In this document: positions 1-8,806 of the stretch, one piece after another
Position numbering within the stretch: the stretch's first letter is position 1
Layout of the letters: every line of letters begins with the position of its first letter
NCBI GenBank assembly: GCA_002682825.1
Contig: NOKP01000022.1
Span: forward strand, 186,001-250,000
Length of the DNA stretch: 64,000 bases
Direction of reading: 5' to 3'
DNA from: Neonectria sp. B-13
Lineage: Eukaryota > Ascomycota > Sordariomycetes > Hypocreales > Nectriaceae
Translations under genes and position numbers: made by a program
The notes under the pieces: generated by a model
Told to the model about the DNA's origin: nothing
Seen by the model: only the letters and a program-made list of their open reading frames with translations
The model's database searches: none

Positions 1-100
1 TGATGTGGTCATTTCTGTCCTGGCGTTTTTGTTTCTGAAGGAGACCAAGGATCTCTCGCTTGAGGCTATTGCCAACCAGCGATTCAATAAGAGACTGTGA
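1..100 (+). CDS. MFS transporter, C-terminal end (truncated by window)
   Basis: Reading from base 2 gives 32 residues to a TGA at 98-100: a short hydrophobic stretch, then LKETKDLSLEAI and a basic tail (NQRFNKRL). The pattern ETK-x-LSLE after the last membrane helix is the standard C-terminal signature of sugar-porter-type major facilitator proteins. The rest of the gene lies upstream of the window, so substrate and length cannot be judged. The tRNA gene downstream is on the opposite strand, 160 bases away, so it may lie antisense to this gene's 3' UTR. Confidence 0.6.
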   Translation, partial: DVVISVLAFLFLKETKDLSLEAIANQRFNKRL

Positions 101-246
101 AGGAGAGAGCAGATGTATCGGGGAGAAGGCAAGATAGACCAAAAATAAGAATGCAACCAACCCCTCACACCCAAAAAGATCACCACACCAATGAATGATT
201 CCGTGTGTTACAACAGTTCACACATTCTCCAGGTGCTGGAAAGGGC

Positions 247-251
247 AAAAA
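247..251 (-). terminator. Pol III T-run after tRNA-Phe
   Basis: Five consecutive T on the minus strand, nine bases past the tRNA 3' end; the usual form of a eukaryotic RNA polymerase III terminator. Confidence 0.6.
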
Positions 252-260
252 GTAAAGGTT

Positions 261-387
261 TGCGGTTTATGTGGATCGAACACATGACCTTCAGATCTTC
301 AGTCTGACGCTCTCTATGAGATTGTTAGACTTAATGTGCTGGAGTTTTTCCAAGTTTTGCAACTTACCCCAACTGAGCTAAACCCGC
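261..387 (-). tRNA. tRNA-Phe (GAA) with a 54-nt insertion in the D-loop
   Basis: On the minus strand the gene begins GCGGGTTTAGCTCAGTTGGG (387-368), is interrupted by 54 bases (367-314), and resumes AGAGCGTCAGACTGAAGATC down to the discriminator A at 261. With the insertion removed it is 73 nt. The D-stem is GCTC/GAGC, the anticodon arm is TCAGA-CTGAAGA-TCTGA with anticodon GAA, and the T-arm is ATGTG-TTCGATC-CACAT. The acceptor stem pairs except for a G5-A68 opposition. The A box (369-380) and B box (273-281) are both intact. There is no intron at the usual 37/38 position. A T5 run follows at 251-247 as a likely Pol III stop. Identity as Phe is clear. Whether the gene makes a mature tRNA depends on removal of the insertion; a pseudogene is the alternative. 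Confidence 0.85.
314..367 (-). other. Intron-like insertion inside the tRNA-Phe D-loop
   Basis: The 54 bases start GTAAGT, end CATAG, and carry CTAAC at 328-324 with the branch adenosine 11 bases before the 3' end. These are the three spliceosomal signals seen in the protein-coding introns of this window, and the length is typical of them. Excision restores GTTGGG-AGAGCG, the normal D-loop/D-stem join. On the plus strand the same stretch begins CT and ends AC, so the signals fit only the tRNA strand. The position (between A and B boxes) and the signals differ from canonical tRNA introns. Confidence 0.75.
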
Positions 388-583
388 GCTTGATGAAAGT
401 GATGTTCTAATTTTGGGTCATGGAGCCGCCATCTTCGCCAGTGTGTGGGCCGCGTTGAGGGCATTCCCGCTTCAGTCTCCCACCTCCCACCCTATACTTA
501 GACTTGAAGTTAGCAACTGGAATAGCCGCGTTGAAGCAGAAAACGTTCCCTTCCATTGGCGGCAACGTACATCTTCAAACGCC

Positions 584-1339
584 ATGAACTGTGCCGGTTT
601 AGAAGACGCCCTTCGACCTACTGATGACACGTTCAAGGCATTTTACGAACGGGGCCACCGGACTTGGTATATACAGAGCACCTCCAGCCTCCTTGGTATT
701 AACAACATTGACCTTCATGAAGCAGCTTGGACCGGTACCCTTATGTCCTTCATCCAGGAACCGGTATCTCCGGTACTTCACGACTCGAGTTTCATCTCAC
801 GGGCTGATGAGTGCCGACTGATGTTTCAGACCCAAGAACCGCCTCGGGAATTCCCTCCAATATACCCGTATCCTCCTTTGGGAGACACGGATATCAGAGA
901 CACCGACCTTGGTGCTCAGCTTCACGCACGCTGTCCAGCAAATCATGGTCTTCAGTTCTTGTCTCTCACATGGAATTGTGTTGGGGGCAGGAAGGACATA
1001 CAAACAACAGGCCCCATATCTTTAGTGTCTAGGGATCACATTGTCCATAACCCGCAGGATGAGGATATAGCAGTTGAAGTGGACTATGGGTGGTTAGACC
1101 GAGAGAGGGATCTTTCCGAGGGAGTCACGCGCAATCTGTTCACCTGGATGCGAGACATGGATGGGTTCACTATTGCGGAGCGAGACATATATCGCCATGA
1201 ATGGATTGACGCTTTCGATTCGGACGACGAGAGTGTCCATCCGGAGGGAGATGGGGCTTCAACAACAGGTCTAAAGATTGATGCCCAGATAGGTCGTTGG
1301 ATGGCAAGGACCATGACCAGACGTTGTAACTCAATATGA
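584..1339 (+). CDS. Hypothetical protein, 251 aa, start uncertain
   Basis: I do not recognise this protein. The frame is open from about 413 to the TGA at 1339. The first ATG in frame is at 584 (context GCC-ATG-AAC), giving 251 residues; an upstream exon is possible. The product is soluble-looking, with no signal peptide or membrane segment. It has a tryptophan-rich middle (LTWNCVGG near residue 155) and an acidic, aspartate-rich stretch (DAFDSDDESVHPEGDG) near the C-terminus. Length, normal composition and lack of low complexity favour a real gene, but no known motif supports a function. It begins about 200 bases from the divergent tRNA-Phe gene. Confidence 0.4.
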   Translation: MNCAGLEDALRPTDDTFKAFYERGHRTWYIQSTSSLLGINNIDLHEAAWTGTLMSFIQEPVSPVLHDSSFISRADECRLMFQTQEPPREFPPIYPYPPLGDTDIRDTDLGAQLHARCPANHGLQFLSLTWNCVGGRKDIQTTGPISLVSRDHIVHNPQDEDIAVEVDYGWLDRERDLSEGVTRNLFTWMRDMDGFTIAERDIYRHEWIDAFDSDDESVHPEGDGASTTGLKIDAQIGRWMARTMTRRCNSI

Positions 1340-1677
1340 GAGTACCTAAATTCGCTGTCATATAAAGTGTGTGCATTCTAGTACACCGTTTGGCGGGCGG
1401 CATCTGAATCTGCGTCTACAGACAGCAAGTCACCGAATGATAGTAGGACTTATGTGCCACGGTATACCGGTAATTTGACTACTACATACCAATACGTTCC
1501 ACCGTCCTGTTAACAGCTTAGAAATCGCCCTCCATCGTCCCAGAACACCTCGCTCACACTCAACGCCCTGATACACTGAAGAAATACCCCAGTTGCCATC
1601 GAGTTATGCCTTACAATGAATCGTAACCCATCCCATTCCTTTCCCTAACAAACACCAATATTGTATCAAACCGCACA
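1340..1677. other. Intergenic, tail-to-tail
   Basis: Gap between the hypothetical ORF (+) and the AAA ATPase (-). It presumably holds both 3' UTRs; nothing else seen. Confidence 0.5.
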
Positions 1678-3925
1678 TTACTCATACAAGTCCTTGTCAA
1701 CATCCCCATCCTTGGACGCATGGGGACTCGTCACCTTGATACCATTCTCCAGCCTCGAGAGCGTCATCACGTAGCTCTTGTGGTCGCACCAGTTGCGCAC
1801 CATCTTGATGGCGTTCTTGATCTCGCGACCATTCAGCTGCCAGAGTGCCAGCTCGGAGATGTCCTCATCGTCAAGTGGTTTGTCGGCCGGCTTCGTATCT
1901 TCGCCTTCCTCAGTCACATCCGTCACCCGGGCGGCCTGCTCGGGCAGGCGCTGGAGGAACTTGTGCCAGATGCTCTCGCGGGCCTCTCGGTTCAGGGCCT
2001 GGAAGAGCAGGTGCAGGCTCACGCGGCTGCGGAAGGCGGTGTCGATGGTGTGGTAGAGGTTGGTGGTGAGGAAGATGATGCCGCGGAAGTACTCGAGCTC
2101 GCGGAGGAAGATGCTGACGAGTTCGTTGCGGTGGATATCGTTGGGGTTGCGCTCGGCCATGAAGACGTCGGCTTCATCGAGGAGAATGACGGCGTTCCAC
2201 TCTGTCGCCATTTCGAAGACACGCTTGATGTTGGCACCGAGTGTAGCTGCGTTGATCCCTAGGTCCTCAGCCTGCAGGTAAAAGAGCGGGCGATGCGTGC
2301 GGTCCGCAACGGCCTCGGCCGTGAGCGTCTTGCCGGTGCCCGGAGGACCAGACAACAGGATGATGAGACCCTGACCCTTTCCCACAATGACGTCCTCCAT
2401 GACCGCCGAGGAGCCGTTGGAGAGGTTGTGGTTCTCAACAAATGAGAGGACGAGATCCTTTTGTTGATCATCGTAAACGAGGTGTGAGAAGGCCTGGTCG
2501 TTCCAGATCATGGGCTCAATATCTTCAATGTAGAATTGGACTAAGAGGGATCACAGTTAGCATAGCTTTTTCGTCCAGTATTGTAGGACACTCACCCCAG
2601 AGCTTGTTCTTGAGGGCGTATCCCCCGACCATCTCGGACATAAACCCAAGCTCCTCGGGCTTCTCGAGCATCTCCTTCTTATTTCTCTCCGATTGTTTCT
2701 CAGTTAACCGCTTCTTCTGGGTCGACTGAGTTTTAGGTTGCTGAGACACCTCGTCCTCGTCTTCGTCATCTACTATTCGTCGCCGACGGTGGACATGGTT
2801 CCGCGCCGTTTCTGGGTCCTTGTTTTCCCGCTTGCCGAGGGCGAGGTGGTACTTGTTGTATCCAACCACGTCAATGAGAACGCGGCCCTCGACGTTGTGC
2901 TTCTCGATGCAGTCCTTGTCTCCGCCGTGCAGGGCAATGCCGGTGTAGCAGCTATATTTGAGGCCCTGCAGGTCCAGGGCCTTTCTCCCTCGGGCTACAA
3001 GGCGCTTCATGATGCTCTCTTGGTCCTGGTGGAAGTCGAAGGGATAATGACGTAGTTCACGAATAGGGTTGTTCCCGGAGAACTGACGGATAGGGAGTGA
3101 CTTGTCCTGCCAGATAAACTCCTCGCCGTTGAACGTCATGAACTTGCCGTTGATCAGGAGAAAGGACCCCTCGGTCTTCTTGACATACTCGGTGTCCTCG
3201 ACCTTGCAGATGAATTCCGAGTTGAGACCGTAGCTGTACACAGTGGAGCCACGGGGAAAGAGAGTCCATGCCGTCTTGAAGTCGATCAAGCCGCCGGCAA
3301 GGAGATGGCGTCTCTTGGTCTTTATTTCGCTAAACATGTCGTCGAGGAGCCTGAGGAACAGCTGTAGGTAGCCTTTGAGCGCATCGTCGACCGGGGTCTG
3401 GCGGTACAGCTCTTTGATCTCATCCTGGCAAAACCAGAGGCTTCGGAAGGGCTCCGTAAATTCGGCAGTGTCGTGGACATCGAGGTAGACGTTTTCTTTC
3501 TTCAGGATAGGCTCCAGCGCGGCCACCAGTATAGGGTTCTGGATCTCAATCTGGTGGTACTTGAGGGGAAACCGACCACCGACGCAAGGCCTCTTACGGT
3601 CCTTGATCTTGTAGACCTTGATGGCTACGCGGTCTTGGGCGCGAGCGGCAGACTTGGACAGCTGCTTGGGCGGGTAATCAACCCACTCAAAGCTGGAGGC
3701 ACTCGAGTTGCGGCCCTCGTAGAGAGTCTTGATGGTGGTGTCAGAGCCAAAGGTTGGGTCCTTGGAGGGCATGGCCGTCTTGGGATCATCCTCGGAGGTG
3801 GAGGACTCAAGATCGAGGGGCTTGTCGAGGGGAGAGTCCTGGCGGCGGGTGATCTTGCAGCGCCATTTCCAAACGAAGTCGGAGACGTCCTCGCGGTCAA
3901 TGTCGCGAATATCTCTGAGGCCCAT
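1678..3925 (-). CDS. AAA+ ATPase with N-terminal DUF7025-type region
   Basis: Two exons (3925-2596 and 2540-1678) joined across a 55-base intron (GTGAGT, branch GCTAAC, CTTAG) give 730 residues. The C-terminal third is a classical AAA module: Walker A GPPGTGKT at 508-515, Walker B AVILLDEAD at 560-568, sensor LTTN near 601 and the arginine-finger region FRSR near 613. The first 440 residues match the layout of a large fungal family, often annotated simply as AAA family ATPase with a DUF7025 domain, and include a basic/acidic linker (RRRRIVDDEDEDE) before the ATPase. The start at 3925 was chosen because upstream in-frame sequence reads like a leader. The family is soluble and its substrate is unknown; it is expanded in filamentous ascomycetes. 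I infer ATP-driven remodelling but no specific pathway. Confidence 0.88.
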
Positions 3926-5267
3926 GGTGACGGTGGTGCGGCAGGGCCAATGGATATTGACGGGTGGCAGAGTGTATGTGGAAGAGAGATTTGGTGAGGA
4001 AGGATGAAGGAGGGCAGCAAGGGGAATAATAAATATCCCACAGCCAACAATCGGCCACCAACCAGACAGCTTCATCCTCGAGCCTCGACTGTCAAGCCTC
4101 AAGGAGTCCTTGGGCCGGGATAGTTTCCGTCCCGTCGTCCTGCATGAGGGCGTGGCAGCCTGCTGACGTGTGTGGGGGCTGTATCTAGGACCGGCTCAGG
4201 ACTCAGTGCTGCCTGGCGACAGGACGGCATTGTTCTCTCCAATGAACAAGGCCGAGGCAGCCCAGTACCGAGCCCGGGGTGACTCGAGAGTTCCCAGCAT
4301 CAGGGAGCTATCGCATGGGGCGCCGCCTTTTGATGCTCGAGTGGCGCGCTATCGTTGCGACGGAGCTGGCACCAGAGTAGGCAGATTCGGAATCATGCTA
4401 GTGAACGGTGGTGCAAGTGCTGGCTGGTATGTCTGGCATCAGAGGTCGGAGGTTGGTCGCTGCAGCACAAGAAACGCCTGTCAGCAACCGTTGTATTGGT
4501 TATGTTGTCTCACGCATGTCTTGGTGGTCCGCATGAAGTCGTTGGATTGGCCGCCAGTGAGCTGCAGTGCCGGTAGGTCCCCCGCCCATGTCCCGGACGC
4601 CTTGACTCCACTATCACCCCACTGAACCGCACTAAACCAACAGGGGCCAGTCGCGGCTCGCCAGGGCAATGTTTGCGACGTTGTGCCCTGCACCTCCAGG
4701 CTCTTGCGGGGTGGATGCCTCCCGCTAGTGTGTAGCTTCAGCCCCGGTTGTCTGGCAATCAGGGTCTGGCAAGTAAGGCTTTCTCAAGCCACCTCATCGA
4801 TACGAGACGGTGCGATTCTTCGCTCTCATGGACCGCCACTGATTGGCCAAGTCGGACGCCAGGCTCCCAGGTGTGGCTGGCGGCCTGACAGTTGCCTCGC
4901 GATCGACAGTCCTCATAGCCATTCGTGAGACGACAGGTCGTTATACCAGATGCATCAAGTGTAAGGCATCAAGTGCAAGGGTTCACGTAGTTTTGCACGA
5001 GTGGCAGACGGAAGTCCGCCTCGGCACGAAAATAGGCCGCGATAACATGCTTTGTATTATACAGCTTATCGACATGTCCTTTACTAATTCATAGCCTTGG
5101 GTCTAAGGCTGCTTTGACGAAATCCTTATCCGTCCTGAACCAGCCATTTCTGAGCCTGTGTCCCCCAAAGCCATTGTCCCTTAACGTAGTATCTACCATC
5201 GTGTCATTGCCTTGTTCGTTGATCAATATAATGAATGTGCTCTCCCTCGCCCCCAGTTCATGGTAAT
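3926..5267. other. Intergenic, promoter of the AAA ATPase gene
   Basis: About 1.3 kb between two minus-strand genes. It contains only short, unconvincing reading frames (the longest plus-strand frame is 151 codons at 4170-4625 with no family resemblance) and no RNA gene I can recognise. It should hold the AAA ATPase promoter and the 3' UTR of the AT-hook gene. Confidence 0.5.
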
Positions 5268-7562
5268 CTATCCTCTCGACCTCAGTGCTCTTCGCGCTCC
5301 GACTGCTTCTGAACTCTTCTTTACCACGCCGGTTGGACCAGCACCGCGGCCTCTTGTCCGCTTCGGCACTTGCTCCTCCACGGCAGCTTTGGAGCTTGGA
5401 AGTTCGCCTTTGCCCGACTTGGGAGGGCGGCCGCGGGGTTTCGGCGCTGGCGCAGGCTTATCCTCAGTCACCTTCGCAGCACCGCGACCACGAGTAGTCT
5501 TCGGCGGCTCGGCTGCAGCTGGAGCAGTCTCGGGCTGGGAGCGCGTGGACTTTGCACGACTAGATACTGTAGTCTTCTCAGTGGCTTCGTTTGCTGCGCT
5601 CCGCCCTGTTCTTCGTGCTGGAGCCGCCGGCTCCTCAGCAGCCAGTGTTGCTCGCTGTCTCTTTGCGGGAGGCTCCGGTGCATCAGTCTGGGGTGCAGAG
5701 CGCTTTGGGCGTCCTCGTGTCTTGACGACCGGCGGTGTGTCATCTTCGGCAGTGGATCGAGCTGGTCTGCCGCGCTTTCTGGTTTCTGCCACGGGAGGTT
5801 CCTCTGGGGCGGTTGCACCGCGCCCACGTCGCTTTGCCACGGGCTCTTTTGCTGGTTCCTTTGCTGTTGATGCAGTCGGATTCTTTGGGGGGCGTCCGCG
5901 TCTCTTGGGTGGATCGACAGGAGCGACAACCGCCGCGGCATCATCGCTAACAGTCTTTGTAGCAGCTGGGCGGCCTCGCTTAGCGACAGCCTTGACAGGC
6001 GCAGCCTTGGTGGACGCAGAGTTTGAGGTTGATGCTGCGGCCTTCCTAGCAGGTCGTCCTCGCTTAGCAGGAGATGGCACAAGACGAGCTTTGACTGTTC
6101 TGCTACGCTTTTCGGGCAAGTCTGGATCTGTCGACCCGAGTCCCTGGCCCGAGGTTCTCGAAACAACGGGCTTCGCTGATGAAGGTTGAGGGGCATTTTT
6201 CGGTGGCCGGCCGCGTCGCTTGGGAGTTTCAGCGGCTTCAGCAGACGGAGGGACAACAGCCGGCGTCTTGCGAGGACGGCCAACCTTGTTTGGAGTTGTT
6301 GCCGCAGAGCTCGACTGGGCAGCTTTGCCGGGGGATGTGGCCGTAGCCTTCTGGATATCCGTGATAGCCCGTGGCTTCTTGGAACTAGCCTCGATCGCTG
6401 GCGTCGCGTCGGACTTTCTTGGACGTCCTCTTTTGACCGCGTTTGGCGTAGTGGTAGCTGGAGCGGCTATACCCTCGGATTTCCTTGGGCGACCGCGTTT
6501 CCTGGGAGTCTCGGCGTTGATCCGAGCCGGCATCGACTTGCGTGCACGCTTCGCGGCTGAGACAGGAGTTGACGTGACGGCCGGTGACGCAGGAGCAGTC
6601 GAGAGACGCTTGCGGGGACCATCGATGTGCTTGAGAAATATCTCAGCGGCTGCGTTGAGCATCTGGCTGCCATTGCGTCGGGGTCGCTTCGTAGACGATG
6701 GGGGTGGAATAACAGAGTCATCGACACTGCTTTCCCTGCTTGAGGATGATCCTTCCGAGTTAGTGTCCATTTTCTCAGGCTCTGCTGTCTCATCGACGTC
6801 GACATTTGTTGCTGCAGTTTCTTCGGTGTCCTGTACGTCATCTTGCACATCGGTTGCTTCCTCTTCAGCGACTTCTTCAAACCCATCGAGTAATTCCGCG
6901 CTCTTTTCCTCGGCAATCTCGACAAAAAGTTTTTGTACCTCTGTCTGGGCTTCGCTTGATTCTCTAGTGTCCATCGCGTCTAGCTTGGGTTCTTCCACGC
7001 TTCGCGCTTGATCGTCCCCATCACCAGTTGAGCGCGTAGCCGATTCTTGGAGTGATGATTCGCGAGCTGGTTCGGCATGGGCATCTATCTCCCCCAGGAA
7101 CGCGGGCCCGTTCGATTCTTGATGAGGAGACAATTTGCGCGATGTATCAGCGACAGGCTGCTGGACATCGGCCTTCGCCAAAGGCATTGCTTCTTCCGCT
7201 TCTGTAGACAAATCGGGACTCTGCGCAGGCGCGCCACGAGCCAATGGCGACGATTGGCGGTTGTTAGACTCCCATGCCCCAGATTTAGAGGTCGAGCTGG
7301 GCGGCGGGGCAGCATCTGGAGAGTCGGCGGCAGGCATGAACAGGGGATTGAAGAGTGGCGAAGTCTCTGGACGGTACGACTCGGCGAAGGAAGCATCGTC
7401 GGGGTTGACTTCGTTTGGGCTTGCCGCGATCGCGCTGGAAGCGTGAGGTGAAGTTGCGACGCCGGGCGAAGTCGCGCCTAAACCATGGTTGCGCTGCGTC
7501 CGTCCGAAGCCCAACCAATTGGACGCCGACCCGGGGACGTCGTCCGTGAAGCCGAAACTCAT
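5268..7562 (-). CDS. Multi-AT-hook chromatin protein, 764 aa
   Basis: A single open frame of 764 codons, intronless. The N-terminal part (about 1-280) is rich in Ser, Pro, Glu and Asp and becomes strongly acidic near residues 200-270. From about residue 280 to the end the protein is a string of about a dozen AT-hook cores (RGRPRK, RGRPPK, RGRPAR and degenerate RGRG forms) separated by Ala/Ser/Pro/Lys linkers, ending RRALRSRG. AT-hooks bind the minor groove of AT-rich DNA, so the product is very likely nuclear and chromatin-associated. No catalytic domain is visible. The start follows CGCC-ATG and the long uninterrupted frame makes the model secure. The gene is divergent from the Trk transporter. 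The precise role (architectural protein, kinetochore or transcription cofactor) cannot be told from sequence. Confidence 0.85.
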   Translation of the reverse strand: MSFGFTDDVPGSASNWLGFGRTQRNHGLGATSPGVATSPHASSAIAASPNEVNPDDASFAESYRPETSPLFNPLFMPAADSPDAAPPPSSTSKSGAWESNNRQSSPLARGAPAQSPDLSTEAEEAMPLAKADVQQPVADTSRKLSPHQESNGPAFLGEIDAHAEPARESSLQESATRSTGDGDDQARSVEEPKLDAMDTRESSEAQTEVQKLFVEIAEEKSAELLDGFEEVAEEEATDVQDDVQDTEETAATNVDVDETAEPEKMDTNSEGSSSSRESSVDDSVIPPPSSTKRPRRNGSQMLNAAAEIFLKHIDGPRKRLSTAPASPAVTSTPVSAAKRARKSMPARINAETPRKRGRPRKSEGIAAPATTTPNAVKRGRPRKSDATPAIEASSKKPRAITDIQKATATSPGKAAQSSSAATTPNKVGRPRKTPAVVPPSAEAAETPKRRGRPPKNAPQPSSAKPVVSRTSGQGLGSTDPDLPEKRSRTVKARLVPSPAKRGRPARKAAASTSNSASTKAAPVKAVAKRGRPAATKTVSDDAAAVVAPVDPPKRRGRPPKNPTASTAKEPAKEPVAKRRGRGATAPEEPPVAETRKRGRPARSTAEDDTPPVVKTRGRPKRSAPQTDAPEPPAKRQRATLAAEEPAAPARRTGRSAANEATEKTTVSSRAKSTRSQPETAPAAAEPPKTTRGRGAAKVTEDKPAPAPKPRGRPPKSGKGELPSSKAAVEEQVPKRTRGRGAGPTGVVKKSSEAVGARRALRSRG

Positions 7563-8806
7563 GGCGATAAATGACGATAGCCTGTGTGGTAAGTGAATTT
7601 CGCAACTATTGACGTGTGATGTTGATGTGAAGACGAAGCATAAGTGCGACCAACGCGTCGTCGCAAAGCACCTTCCATGTGATGTGAGCTTGTTTCGAGA
7701 CTAGCGCGTTTTGGTCAGACGCGAAGCGATTAATAGCCCCTTAGTCAGCTGTGTCCAGGTCATGTGATTGCGGCATGTCGAGGTGCCCACGGCATGTACC
7801 TAGGAGATCAACTCCAGCCATCATGGAGCTCTGGACTCGCACCTTATTGATTTCTCAATTAGAGCGAGGCTGTATTGGGTGGAAGGGTCCTTAAACCCAC
7901 CTAAAATGTCCAAGTCCGGGCTCTCGGTGTCTCATTCATTGATCTCACCCTGAACAACATGACTGAAGCAGATGAAAGCGGGGGAAAGGCCGAGACTGCG
8001 AGAGAACTCCCTCCCATCTTTAGTTGCTTGCTGGGACCGTAGGCAGGATAACGTAGTTAAAATAACCTTGCTAATAAATGTCCGCTCGAGCTAACGGTCA
8101 CGAAGCCTATTTTACAGTTTGACGTCTAATCTTTCATCCCCACATTAGTATCGGCCTGGTCTTAGGATCAGCAATCGTCATATCTCCTCCAGTCCGTCTA
8201 ATCCGCAGCACAGCCACCACCAACGATAACCGCTCGATCCGACACCTCCAACGGACCCGTGCCGTTCATCAATCAGTGTCGTCATCCCCCATGCCTAGCT
8301 GATGGTGTCCATCTACCAGATTGCCAACAGGGGGGGTGCGAGGCCTGCGCCTCTCCTCCACCGCCGTTACCGCCCAATATGAAAGACTGCGGCTGTTATC
8401 GGCCATACGTACAAGGCATCAGATGCCGATCCAACCATGTATCGGCCTGCATGCAAGGGACTCAGACTGGTCAACTCTTAACGCGACAATGACATCGCGT
8501 GGTTCCCTTGTCAGCGGAGGCTGTGTTGGGGTACCTTACTGTCGTTAGCTGGCCCGCTTTGAATGATGATGCACCACCTCCGTATTTGCCTCCTTGCTGC
8601 GGACGGCACTTGGATGGCTTGGCATTAATTCGCTCATAGTCTGTCATGTCTTCGTCTTTGTTCTACACCTTGGAATATAGATTCGACACTCGGAACACGG
8701 CACTGCACGCGTCCATACTCCTCATTCATAGTCCCTACTTGACCCGGCGGACGCAGCCAATTCCGGGGAATTTCCTCTGCGCTTCGTGCCAGAGCATCGG
8801 CAAATC
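7563..8806. other. Intergenic between divergent AT-hook and Trk genes
   Basis: About 1.2 kb shared upstream DNA. Reading frames are short. The Trk frame is open without an ATG from 8732 to 8807, with a possible acceptor (GGACGCAG) at 8755, so an extra upstream Trk exon is possible. No RNA gene seen. Confidence 0.45.

Noticed and set aside
4170..4625. Plus-strand 151-codon frame upstream of the AAA ATPase gene
   Set aside because: No protein-family resemblance and competing frames of similar length on both strands.
5212..6189. Plus-strand 325-codon frame
   Set aside because: Lies fully antisense to the AT-hook gene; its Gly/Ala/Arg-rich product is the mirror of the repetitive RGRP coding sequence.
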